A DNA stretch of 64,000 bases from Calliopsis andreniformis (lineage: Eukaryota; Arthropoda; Insecta; Hymenoptera; Andrenidae), in NCBI RefSeq assembly GCF_051401765.1, contig NC_135066.1:18269001-18333000 (forward strand), written 5' to 3'. The notes under the pieces were generated by a model. That model saw nothing but the letters and a program-made list of their open reading frames with translations. It was not told where the DNA came from and made no database searches. Every line of letters begins with the position of its first letter. Position 1 is the first letter of the stretch. The position numbers were made by a program, and so were the translations under genes. Positions 1-11,842 of the stretch are shown here, piece by piece.

Positions 1-2224
1 TTATACTTGACTCACAGTTCTGAGGAAACTTGAGAGTCTTTGTTAATATTGTGTCACAGGTAGAATTATTTGCCAGACAAATGCAAATAATTGAGGTGAT
101 AAGGTCGATCAGGATCAGCACTCGATTTGATCGTCTTCGTCCGTGCACTTACCGTGAATCTAGTCAGAAGAAAATTACCGAAGCTCGACGTTTCGAGCCT
201 GCAAGGGTGCATTCGGAACAAGGAGAGATAGACGAGTTAGTCCGGCCTACGCTTAAAAAAAGACGGTTTCGCGCGTTATTTCGACAGAAAATTACTGCTG
301 TACTGTGTACCTATAGTTACGTCTAGGATTATCGTGTAATTACATCCGTATGTTAAAAAGGAGAAAACAGAAAAAAAGGCAGAGGAAACAGAAGCACTCT
401 ATCGTCACTAGGCGTAGCGAGGCGAGTTTCTGTTCCGGCGCGAGTCGCAGCACCCCGTACACGGTGTTCCATCGAGAACTGTACACGTTTTGTTCAGTTG
501 CAAACCTCCGTTTTTGTCAGGAAATCGATTCTCGATGCATGTTGGGAAACGGCGTATTTAATGAGACGAGGGAAACGTAACGATTGCCGTCCTGAACACA
601 TCGATACGACGAGCGAGATTAAATCGAACATCCATTCGGCTTTACGATTTGCGCGTAGAAAGTAGTAACCGATTAAATGCGATCGAATCGCGGATCCGTC
701 GAAATTCCACGAAAGAAACCACTGTGCTCGGAGCGTTGTCTGTATCGATAATAGAGGATCGAGCCTCGTGATTCTATTTCTTACTAAAGAAAAAACGCGA
801 TGGGAATATTAAAGTCGTAGCAACGTGTGATTATTGTTATATCGCAGCAACGGTTATCGAGCCGACAAAAACGGAATATATCTTTATTATAATTAACGTT
901 ACTGAAATTAGTTTGTTCTCAGAAACGTGTGCCGTTTCGTTTATAGTAACGTTGTATTGTTTTTCACAGTATTTACCCAATGTCGCCGAAATCTTAATTT
1001 GTAATTTCGCACAAGTATTTTCAAATTCGCGTCTTAGCCGCGTTAATATTCATACGTTAAGACTGCTACATAGTTAGTAGAAATTATATACATATTTTTT
1101 TTTAGTTTTCTTCGAGCGCGTCAATCTTTTTTGTGGACTCTGTTTTTATAGTACTTTTTCCGGCATTTTGGTTTTTTTTTCTTTTTCTTTAAGCAGAAAT
1201 TGATTTCTACTTTTTACATTTCTAACGATGAGTTTGATATGTACGCGTTAAGCTTTTCTAACGATCGTGCATCTTTCGGCGCTGTTTGTATTTTTTATCA
1301 CCGCAAAAGAGAAAACCCGGGAGAGCATCTTTATACATATACATATACATAAACGACATATATACACTATAAATGTTCGACTATACGCGTTGTACAGTCA
1401 ACGGGATGTCCGTCAAACTTGATTCATTTTCGTTAGATACATATCTCCTTATTTCGATTCTCGAAGAGAACTATCGTCATTGATTTGGCGTACAAACAGG
1501 ATCCAGAGGTTGGGCAGAAATTAAAAAGCAGGAAATTGATTTACAAAAAAATATAAAATGGAAGTAGTTATACAGGAGTAAATTTAGTCAAGTTTTACGG
1601 TAGTCTGATAGAAGTAAAAGGAAAAAAAAACAAGTATATTGTGGACGATAGTGCTCTTGATAAGCGCCGATCCCTCAACCCCACCTACAAAACTCCTGAT
1701 AAATAAGTTTTCGTCGTGAGATTTTTTGTAATCGCTAGTCAGAATCGTATTAATAAGACGTGTTAAGGAAGAAACGCATCGTAGACGTTCCGCTGGCAAG
1801 TGTTGGCCACTGTCCTCGTTAAATCGCGCGCACCGGATGTCGTTCTAAAAAACGAGGGTAAAAAACGAGATCTGCGCGAATTTAACTGTGGTTTGCCAGC
1901 AAATGCAACGGTTCCCACGTTAACGAGGCGTCAGTCGATGTGCGTAAATAGCGCATGAAGTGGTATGTAAAGTTACATAAAAGAATCTATATATATATAT
2001 ACATTACATGAAATTAAGAAGATGACAAAAAAAGAGAATTAACATTGTTGCAATATAGTTTTAAATAGGGTCGCACGTGACTATCGACGATGGTACCTTT
2101 CCTTTTTAGAGTATAATTTATAAGAGGATGATATATTAATATAAATATTATGAAGAGGAAGATAGAAAAATGTATATATTTATAAATATACAACCGACGT
2201 GGATAAATATATAGATGATATATT

Positions 2225-2228
<4 letters not shown>

Positions 2229-2256
<28 letters not shown>
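2229..2256. repeat. TA microsatellite
   Basis: About 14 TA units in an AT-rich setting. Confidence 0.85.
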
Positions 2257-2262
<6 letters not shown>

Positions 2263-3060
2263 CTATACATATAAATATCGTAATTAGGCGTAACGTTGTA
2301 ATCCTTTATGTTTCTTCAGACCTGTGTTAAAATCCGTCACTTTTCTTTCCGTTTCAACGATCTTGGTTTGCTTTTTCCTTCTGTGAACGCCGGAACCGCG
2401 GTATGTGAAGAGAAACCTTCGCGAAGATCGTACAGCCAGTCGAGGAGAAATTAAAAAAGGGACCAACGTCGCTGAAAAAGAAACGAACATCGTGGATTTT
2501 ATCCCGGGTCTGAAAGATAATTTGGGAAGTCGTACAAAAAAAAGTGAACAAAAACAAAGAAAAAAAGATAGCAAAAAAATATGAGGAAACAAGCTCTGTA
2601 TATCGTACTAAATATATGCCTGTGCACAATGTTGAGTAAACATATTCTAAAGGAGACAACAGAAAGGAAATCTGCTTCGAGAAATCGCGATCGAGTCACC
2701 GGCGCTCCTCTTTCGTGTGTGTGTCACTAAGCAATCGTCATATCTATAGGTCACGATGATTATACTTTGTAATAATAACGACGATGTAAAAGTTGTGTCG
2801 ACTATAGTTCGTAGATGGTTCAGAGCGGCGAGGAGAGCCGCTGGGGATGCAAGAGACAAGGCCCTTCGATGATACAAAGGTGGTCGGCGATTAACTTGAC
2901 GCGAGCTGTAATTTATGTAAATTGAGTTCGAGTGTAAAGGTCAACGAAGGCAAGAAGGGTGAAAGCTGTTCACCAGAAACTCTCGAATCGGTGCTTTGGT
3001 CGACGTAGATTTTTGAAAAGTTCGACTCTATATTTTTGGTATACTTGCATACACTTGACC

Positions 3061-3090
3061 CACACACGCGCGCGCGCGCGCGCTCGCACA
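3061..3090. repeat. CA/CG microsatellite
   Basis: CA units run directly into an uninterrupted CG run of about 16 bases, a sequence able to form Z-DNA. Confidence 0.85.
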
Positions 3091-4246
3091 TACATCTCTG
3101 ATACGGGGGCGTGCACACACGATTTGAATGTAAGAACACACGTACACAGGAAATTGGATTATCGAAACCCACGCGCGCTGATACAGAGATGCTTGGTTAT
3201 AGTCGCCTGTTTGGTGATTAATAGAAAAGAAGGGCGAAGGAAACTGGAAGCAAATTAGTGTCAATACACTAATTGTGACTGTAACTAGGCATTTTTGTAC
3301 GTTCACACACATACCCATGTCAACACCTATAGACGCGCATTATTTTCAAGTACTCCATTAAGGATAAGTCCGTTCTAGTTCACGCGAAAGGCTAATCGTT
3401 TCTGCGTTTTAAGTATTACTTAACACCGTTTAAGTACTTTAGACAGAAATTCTGCGCTATCGAGACTCTTTTTAACTGATCTTGCTCGGAAAGTATGAGA
3501 TGTCCATCATTGATTGAACGAGTCGGCATCATCGGACTGGAAACTGATTTCCACGTGCTTTTTTTTATAAAAGGAATTATAATCTTAGACAGATGTATCC
3601 TCCGACGACAGCAGCCGTCCGTGTAAGAAAGGGAGAGAGAGGACAAAAGATGATGAGAGAGAATTTACTCAGATTTCAACGTGTGAAGGGGTAGCGATCG
3701 CTATGTTAATTATAGTATCTAACAAGTGTCTGTTATATTTCTCTTAGCATGAGTATTATATGTTACCGTATCATTGTTGTTATTCGAACCGTAGATTTTG
3801 CGAAATCTCTCTGCGTATGTCTTTCGTCGCCTCAGTTAGCGAAAATTAGTATTCCTTTGTAGAAGTTTTAGATTGAAGCTCTGCGACGCGGTCAGATTTC
3901 CCAGAGCTAGTCTTCGGTCGTTCAGTTCGGTTTCTTCAATCTCTATTTAAATGTATAAGCGAATGTACGTATAATGTGTATATATAAAGTGTAACTAACA
4001 ACGGTACACGTTCGCACATAAGATAAAAAACGCAGTGCATACGATTTATCGTACGTTGCGAAAACACTGTGCCAGAAAAAGTGACAATTTACGAGATGAA
4101 AGAAGTGTATTAATTTTAGACCTCAGAAACAACGCGTTAACATTAATAGCTGAATTTTCATTTTTAAAGTATAATATGATTTATGAAGAGAATCGTCTAT
4201 TGAGTAGAGTAACGCTTGGATATGATTCAGGAGAAACATATATGTA

Positions 4247-4599
4247 CAGGGTGTTCCACAACAAGTGTCCAAAATTGTAAGGGGTGATTCCACATGTTAA
4301 AATAGGATGAAAATTATGAATGACAAAATTTAAAAGGCTTCGTTTCAGACCTATTAATTGTTGAGAAAACGCCCGAAATTCGTCTGAAATGTGTCTATCT
4401 TGAGACTAACCCTACTAACTTTACTCTGCCTAACCTGGTCAATACCTATCGGCAGTAGAATAAATCCCAAGTCAGACATATTTTGGGCGCTCTTACAGCA
4501 ATCAATAATTCCAAAACGAAGCCTCAAATGCATTTTCGTCTTATTTTAATGTGTAAAATCACCACTTAAAATTTCCACTACCAGTCGTAGAATACCCTG
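4247..4599. mobile_element. Mariner-type MITE, 353 bp
   Basis: Long imperfect terminal inverted repeats of about 65 bp starting CAGGGTGTTCC on the left and CAGGGTATTCT on the right (reverse strand), flanked by TA on both sides, the target duplication of Tc1/mariner elements. No transposase, so non-autonomous. Confidence 0.75.
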
Positions 4600-7500
4600 T
4601 ATAGTGAGACATTAGTTGCTGAGGGACCAAGATGGCTTCCGGTCACGTATCACGGAGACGTACTTCGTGGTCCCTTTAATTCATAGCACCCCTTAACTAT
4701 ACCTCGCATATCAATCTTACAACAAAACAATACGCTTTCTTTCGCACAGTGTTTTGCACTCAAATAGGTATGTTTCATTGAAAGTAAACGCACAAATATT
4801 TCGTTCAACTTCTCGATTAATTATTTGCATTTTTTACCAGTAACTCTGCTATGGATTACAGTTTCTGCATCAGGATTGATAGTACTTTCAATGACTCGTA
4901 CATCGAACCTTGTGAAAGCGAGAAATCGTGTACTAGAGACCGGCTTGCAAGCTATTTCGCGGGTAAACTGATAGGGAACAAACATTTATTTTTTTATACG
5001 CACCCCAGCTGATCGTACGTGCGTGAACGTGACCGAGGATCGACGACCTCGACTAGGCCAAAGCGTTATTTTCGCCTGTTACTTTATACAAAGAGAAATA
5101 CTTGTTTTTACAAGCTTCTCCTCCCCTTTTAATTGCAGTGTCAGGATCTGTATCTGCGTGTCCGCAACTCTGTAATTAATCGCTGTTATATGTTACGTTT
5201 AACGACATTGTCGACTAAGAATTTATCGATGTTCACGTAGAGAGAGAGAGAGAAAATAGAAGATCTATTTAATTAACGTGTTACAATTAGCATCTTGTGA
5301 ACCAATGGTTCTATCATCCTTAATGATGAGAGTGACGACATCGCTGGTTTATGTCTATCGTTTTCTCGCTGGAAAATTATTTCGAATGAAAACGGACGAT
5401 CGTTGGTGCGCAAGGTGTTAAGCATCCTCTTCGTAATTTTAATCAGCATCGGTGCTCCATAGTTTAAGAAGCGTCGTTAATTATTTTCCTCGTTTGCGAA
5501 ATGCGTGTTGGATACGAGAACTTAATCAAAAGCTGGCGAGAAGCCGCGGTTTCCAAGGAACGACGAAATCGCTCGATCTGGTAACCGACTGCACAGAATT
5601 ACGATACGTCCAATCGTTATTTCTTTCTTGACGAGATCTATATTCCGCTGTTGATCGATTGTGCCGATTCTACCTGACGTTTCACTTAAGCCTATTTTCG
5701 TGTTGATGACAGTGATTGTTGCCGATCTGAGACGTTCGAAGTCTAATTTATGGATATGTGATAGAGAAGCGCATGGGCAGAGGATTCGTTTCTCGCCACC
5801 CTTGACGGAACTACAAATAGAATATAGTATAGTATAAATAGAGAATCAAATGTATCTTGCGTCGAATATATATTTGTGCGGAGGATCAATTAGAAAATGT
5901 TTTCCCTGCTCGTGCGCAATGAAAGCTATATTAGCGAATGTTACAAATGAGCATTATTTATTTCTCGACTGTATTTATATATCGTTAATTAGAACGAGTT
6001 GTAATAGTAGTTTTATTAAAATGTTATTGCCTGGTACCGAATATCGATATATCTCTATTGATGCATCGGGCTCGTATCGTGGTTTCGCAAGAATGGGGTT
6101 ATAATTGAAGCAAACTTCATTAGGAAAGTGATATTGATTTCCTCTTCAACACGATCATACTTTTCCTTAACTCGCTAATATATCGATATCATCGTACATC
6201 AGCTGCTTGTTACTCGTTGCTTGGGGAGTGGTGATTTCCTGTGCAAAAATCATTACTGCTGATAAGCGTAATCAAGCCAGCTCGATTTCGATCGTATTAT
6301 CGTGGTGATTGAAAGTATCCGATTCTTTTTCTCGTTTATGTAGATAACTACGTAAATCTTATATCGTTGAAACAGAATTTCCATCATATATTTACTACCT
6401 TATTTAAAACGTCATATTTATTAATAAAGAGCACATGTAAAACTTTTGTTAAGTTGAAGTCAATATTACAAGGATGAATGATATAACAAAGTGCCATATA
6501 GGGAATTTTTATTCTATTCTAGTACCCAGATTCTTGATCTCCGATCCGATCCCGAAAACTGCATCGGAGGTTATGGTATCAGCCATTATTAGATTGCGGA
6601 CTTTTATGCAAATGCGTATTTTCATAAACACAAGTAAAAAGACACAAACCTAAATAACAATTCGTTTCACTCTTCAAATATTATAATTTCTATTTCACTT
6701 TTTATATTTTGTATATTTTTGAATATTGTATATATTTTGTAAAAATTTTACGTGTTTAATGGCCCCATAAATTGCATAGAGGTCCGCTGTCTAGTCATAC
6801 CTGTGGCTATGATTCGTTACGCGCATATTGTATATTTGGACGATTGCGAATGCGTTTTGCTTACGTTTGCGCGATCCCCATGCTACTTCGATTTTCGTTC
6901 TATTTTGTTCGAAGCATTCCGTATTTTTATATCTCGCGAGCGAACATTTTTCCATACGGTTCAATTGCTTCGTGTAGAGAACACACTTACCGACCGGCAT
7001 TTACAAAACGCGATTCTAACAATATTAAAATATTTCGACGCGATATTTTAATGTACGATCTATATGTATGTATATATTTTGTGTGCCGAGAGGTGTCCGA
7101 GGTGTAGTTGTGTGAACGAAGAAATATATACGTGTACACACGCGAAACAAAGAATTTTAAATGCATCGTTGGAGTTGATCGAGCCGTTAATTTCATGCAA
7201 ATGCGTCGGAAATACATTTACCAGTCCCATTGACGTAGATCCGTCTCTCGTCCCAAACCGAAAGAAACTGGGACGAGTTGCGCTGAGAGAACAACGTTGT
7301 ATGAAAACCGCTTTCGATGTTCTTTGACAAACAGTGAGTTCTATACGAGGCTAGTACGATAAGCGAACCCTTTGCACTTGATGTTTCTTTCGATGTATGT
7401 TAAGTAACGAATCCGATTATTGAAATATAAGGAATAATTTTGAAATGCCCGAACGAGTGTGGATTTTTTCTACTTCTCTATTACCTATGCACGAGGTGTA

Positions 7501-7910
7501 AGTCTTCATTCCAGTGTCTCTAAAACTTCATGCACATGTAGAATTTCAGATCCTATATTTTCGATCATAGAAGCATACCCAGAAAAGAGTCGACTACTAA
7601 TAATATATAATATAACATAAATTATTCTCGAGGTCGATGGCAGCTAACTACGGTCCCAACAAAATTGATTCTCGTTGTCGCTCGAAGCGTAGCCTCGACT
7701 TAGGTCCTTGACAATGACCAGAAATACTTCACGACCTCGACCGATATCCACAAAAATAATGACTCAAGGTTCCATTGCTGGAATGGCATTGAATCGTGAA
7801 TAAGGAGTGGCCATGGACGTAGCATACGATAAACTTATCACACGACCTACACATTCTGCAGTTTAGGTGGGAAAACAGCTATTACACATCGAGTATGCAG
7901 GATAAACAGG
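4600..7910. other. Gene-free AT-rich stretch
   Basis: No gene, RNA or repeat family recognised. A short GA run lies at about 5,240-5,254. Overlapping short frames near 6,750-7,330 have no protein-like features. Confidence 0.5.
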
Positions 7911-8133
7911 GTATATGTATAAAAGTATATAGGGCATCAAAACTGCATGCTGAAGTCAAAATGGAAGGATGGAGATACATGGCAAGTATATAGCTCTATC
8001 TCTTTTATATTCCCTGGAGCATAATGTAAAAGGTGATGAAAAAGATAGAGATATATACTGTGCTCTGATGTTGGTTTCATTGACCTCTCACTGGAAGCAT
8101 ACCTAATGCCCCATATAGTTTTATACATATATG
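7911..8133. repeat. Long imperfect foldback, 223 bp
   Basis: Outer arms share TATATGTATAAAA.TATAT and GGGCAT; inner arms share AGTATATA.CTCTATCT. Almost the whole segment can pair with itself around about 8,020. Probably a degraded MITE; a hairpin RNA is possible. Confidence 0.55.
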
Positions 8134-11100
8134 GTACAGACTGAACATGTTATGCTTTTTCTGTTTTACGTATCTTTTGAGCTATAGAGACTTGGAGACC
8201 CCGTTACCATTTTCGTGTCACGTCCAACGTTAGTGTCTGTGCATAAAATAAAAATGTAGCACTGTGAGCGGTAAGAATTATAATTATAATATCGATTCAA
8301 AATTAAATATAAGCTGTCTGTACTCAAAAAGGCATGCGCAGCCAATACAGTCCTCAGAGTCCTCAGCCCTCAATTCCTCAGTCGCTCTCGAGATTTCGAA
8401 GGGTGAGGATAGTCGTGGTCCTCAGTTGGGTCCTAAGTTGTCCTCCACTGATCCATGCCAAAGACCCATGAGACGTAGGTCATAAACCTAAATTTACCTA
8501 TGATTCGATTCTTGAATAAAGATACTCGATGATGCAATTCGTTGGATGTTGTATCTCCCGGCGTGTGGTTTGACCACTGACCAAGGATGATGCACCCTCA
8601 AAGTCCCATGAGCCTTTGGCATGAATCAGGGGAGGATAACCTAGAACCCGACTGGGGACTACCACGATCTGCACCCTTTGAAGTTCAGGAGCGACTGAGG
8701 ATCGAGCTGGTCGTGCAGGGAATTTATAGCTTTTTGTTTTGGAGCAACAGGTTAATTCTTCTTTTCAGGACTCTGTACCTTTACCACTTTTTAATCTTAC
8801 CCTTTTGTTTCTAATCGACTTCTTGACAGTATTCTCTATGCTATCATCCATCACCTATCACTCTTTAACCCTCCAGTCCACAAGTAGATGCTTGTTCAGG
8901 TACGTAAAGAAAGACTAGTTTCTCAAGTTAATTGCAATATTAAAGCTTCGCTTTTTCTTTTATTGTATCCTTACACATAGCTCGAGTATATTAATAATCT
9001 ATATATATTCATTCATATATTTATATTTATATATATAATTTCGATCCTCGTCGCATGTAGGCGTGTAATTTTCCGTTTCTCTTTGTACGTGTCTCTGGAG
9101 TTTACAACAAAATTTGTTCTGTGTGTATGTGTGTGTGTGTCTGTGTGGGCCATGTGTATAATTGTAAATGTAACATCGCGATGTGTGCGTACCGTCTATG
9201 CGTGTCTATTTATATTTATATATATACGTATATACAGTATCGTCCGCTTTTAAATATTTCAATATAACATCATCAAACAATAATTTATTTTCGCTTAAGC
9301 TACACATACGAGGGAATTTACATTACATCCTCTCGCCACAACCCTTTTTTCTTTTCCCTTTTAAGTATCATGCATGCGTCGCAAATCGCATTTTCAGAAT
9401 CGTACACTGCCATTCATCCTTATCACTCTCTCGTTCTCGCTCTCTTACATATTAACATGCTCGCACGCTCGTCGCCTCTTCGTCTTCTCTTCTCATTTCT
9501 ACTAGTTAACACAAAGTCTCACTCGTTAAACAGCTCTCGAAGACTAAGGACACCCAAAGCGGATCACAGTCTGTCTGTCTGTCTGCACTCGTCGAATCGT
9601 AGCGAAACTCCCGGAAAAAGAAATAGGGGAATAAAATACAAATTACAAAGATTTATCGCAACGTTTACTGCTTCGTCGTAACGAGTTCTCGATCCGTGTC
9701 TCATGATCGATGCGACCAATCCTTAAATACGTATGGTATAATTACTTTTTAAATCGAATTTCAAGACACGTTGCAACTCAAGAGATTTGTGATCATCAAT
9801 AATCGGTACACCTATTTTATTATTTAGATTTATGAATGATTAAAAAACGCGTGTAATTAAGGATCTAGCTATCGGTCGAGTCATCGGAACGAAATCTTGG
9901 TCCAAATCAACAGAGAATTTGACGAGCTCCAGTGTTCGACAAAAAATTCTTCACGAAGGTCATCGCTTCTTTAACTCTAACTTCACTCTTTCTTGACTGT
10001 GGCCCGTAAAAAGTGTTTCTTACAAGTCATTATGTATCCTGTAACTCGCAAAATTTATATCGTACAATGTTTCTTCTTTTATGACGAGTAGTCACTCGTC
10101 GAAACTGGTAATGTTAGTAAAAACTAGCGGTACTTTCTACTGTCATGAACTGTAAATAGTGTAGGTTTTCAGAGAACTTCGATTCTTTATGCTATTAGTG
10201 ACGAACTATTTGTATGAAAGATTGCATCGAAAGGATTAGATTACAATTACTGATATCGTGTTTGTATGTCAGTGACGTGTAAGTCTAATATTACATAGAA
10301 ATAGAATCACTGAACACTGGAGAATTCTGTTTTAGAACATGCTTTTACCTTTTTAAGTGCTTTCCTTCTTTCAATTTTTATATTTACATGCCAAGATATC
10401 GGGCGATCTCAGGACTCTCGAATTAAAAAAATGAAATTCTTTTTGGACGCAATTTCGTGGCATTTTCGATCGATGCGATCGCGTCAGAATCACGGAGATT
10501 TTTCTTTTCTTTTCTTATTTCCGCGTGCACAATTATCTCCTCCATTACAATTGTAAGCTTTACGAAAAAAGCGACGACAGCGCGGAAGGATTGTCTAGAG
10601 AAAACGAAGTTCGGATTATCGTTCGACTTTCATTTTAAAATGTGATTGAAAATTTATATCGAAATACGCCTTTAACTTGATACGTTCCTCGTTAATAGTC
10701 TTTACATTACCGTTTGCTATACGTGCAGTAAAATTTTTCTTGGAATATTGTATCTAAGTATAGTAGCGTGTATAATTGTGTTTAAATTTCGCGCAAGTCT
10801 AATACATGAGTCAACGTCGATTATAATGTGGTGGCCTCGAAGTGTCGAAACTCGTGGTATCGCCAGAGTGATTAACAAAGGAAGCAAAGTTGACTATAGA
10901 ATTCATAAATTTGGCGGTTGTCGATCCAAATGAAACAGCGGAAATTGGAAATTTGATAATCACTCTTCGTCGAACGATACGAAATTATATGATATTTCAC
11001 GATTCTGTTGTATACGCTGCAAAAATTGTATAAAAAACGGTACAATAAACGCTTGTAAAAAAGGCAACGACGATATCAGACAAAAATGGAAATAGAAGTC

Positions 11101-11629
11101 TTCGACAGCTTACCAGCTTTTTAAAATCGTAAATGGCAGTTATTTGTCAATCGGTCCATTTGTTAACTCGATTCTCCATCGCGGCAACTACTTTCTTTCA
11201 ACGCTTTCCGAGCTCTAAGCTAAATTGAATAAATACTGGAAGAAAGAAGTATTTCTAGGCTAGTACCGTCTCGTAACGGCGATAGATCATTCGCCGCCTG
11301 ATAGGCCTTGCCAATAAAGCATTAATAACTACAAAGACACCTTGATACTACAACCTGATACTAAAATTCATTGTACGATCCACAGTTAAATCTAGACATA
11401 TAGTATATAAAACTGTAGAAGTATAAAAGACTAATAAAGAGTTACGAGAGTTAGTAATGAGTAAGTTATGTGATGCTATGAAAATGAGAGAAAAGTAGAA
11501 ACACGATTATGATAAGATTAAACTTACAATAGTTCAATGAATAATGTGAAACAATATTGTACATTTGAGGTAACAATTCGCGTATCAGGTTGTGAAACAG
11601 TGTCGCACCTAAACGGGTCGCCTAACTTT
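8134..11629. other. Gene-free stretch downstream of the myosin stop
   Basis: Holds a TCCTCAG-rich patch (about 8,350-8,400), a GT microsatellite and AT-rich DNA. The 3' UTR of the myosin must occupy the right end, but no canonical minus-strand AATAAA is present close to the stop. The nearest clear one is near 9,816. Confidence 0.45.
9119..9147. repeat. GT microsatellite (interrupted)
   Basis: GT units with single-base interruptions. Confidence 0.8.
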
Positions 11630-11842
11630 TTAACTAGCTTGCGATTGTATCACTGGAGCACCTCTATGTAATACAGAAGCAGGTCGAGATTTGCGACCAC
11701 CGGCAGCCGAGGGGATATTTGTTGGTGGCTGTTGGATTTGTTGCTGAGTTATTTGTTGAGTTATGGATTCTCTCTTTGGTACTTCTGGCGGGGATTGGAG
11801 CACGTCCATGTACTCACGAATTAAATTCGCTATTTGATGTGC
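11630..11842 (-). CDS. Myosin exon 14: C-terminal exon and stop
   Basis: 70 codons plus TAA. Last FERM helix ([15 protein letters not shown]), then a Gln/Pro-rich tail ending VIQSQAS. The end is not a class I PDZ ligand, unlike that known for vertebrate myosin XVa. No canonical AATAAA on this strand was found within about 1.5 kb downstream, so the 3' UTR end is undefined. Confidence 0.92.
   Translation of the reverse strand, partial: AHQIANLIREYMDVLQSPPEVPKRESITQQITQQQIQQPPTNIPSAAGGRKSRPASVLHRGAPVIQSQAS

Larger units (their letters stand above)
1..4246. other. Non-coding left end with microsatellites
   Basis: No open frame here resembles a protein I know. The first 800 bases are moderately GC rich; the rest is AT rich with poly-pyrimidine runs (about 1,165-1,190), TA and CA/CG microsatellites and scattered TGTAAAT-like words. 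It might be a long 3' UTR of a gene outside the window or intergenic DNA; nothing decides between these. Confidence 0.5.

Noticed and set aside
1165..1200. Pyrimidine-rich tract ending in AAGCAG, like a splice acceptor
   Set aside because: No open, protein-like frame follows it, so it is not called an exon boundary.
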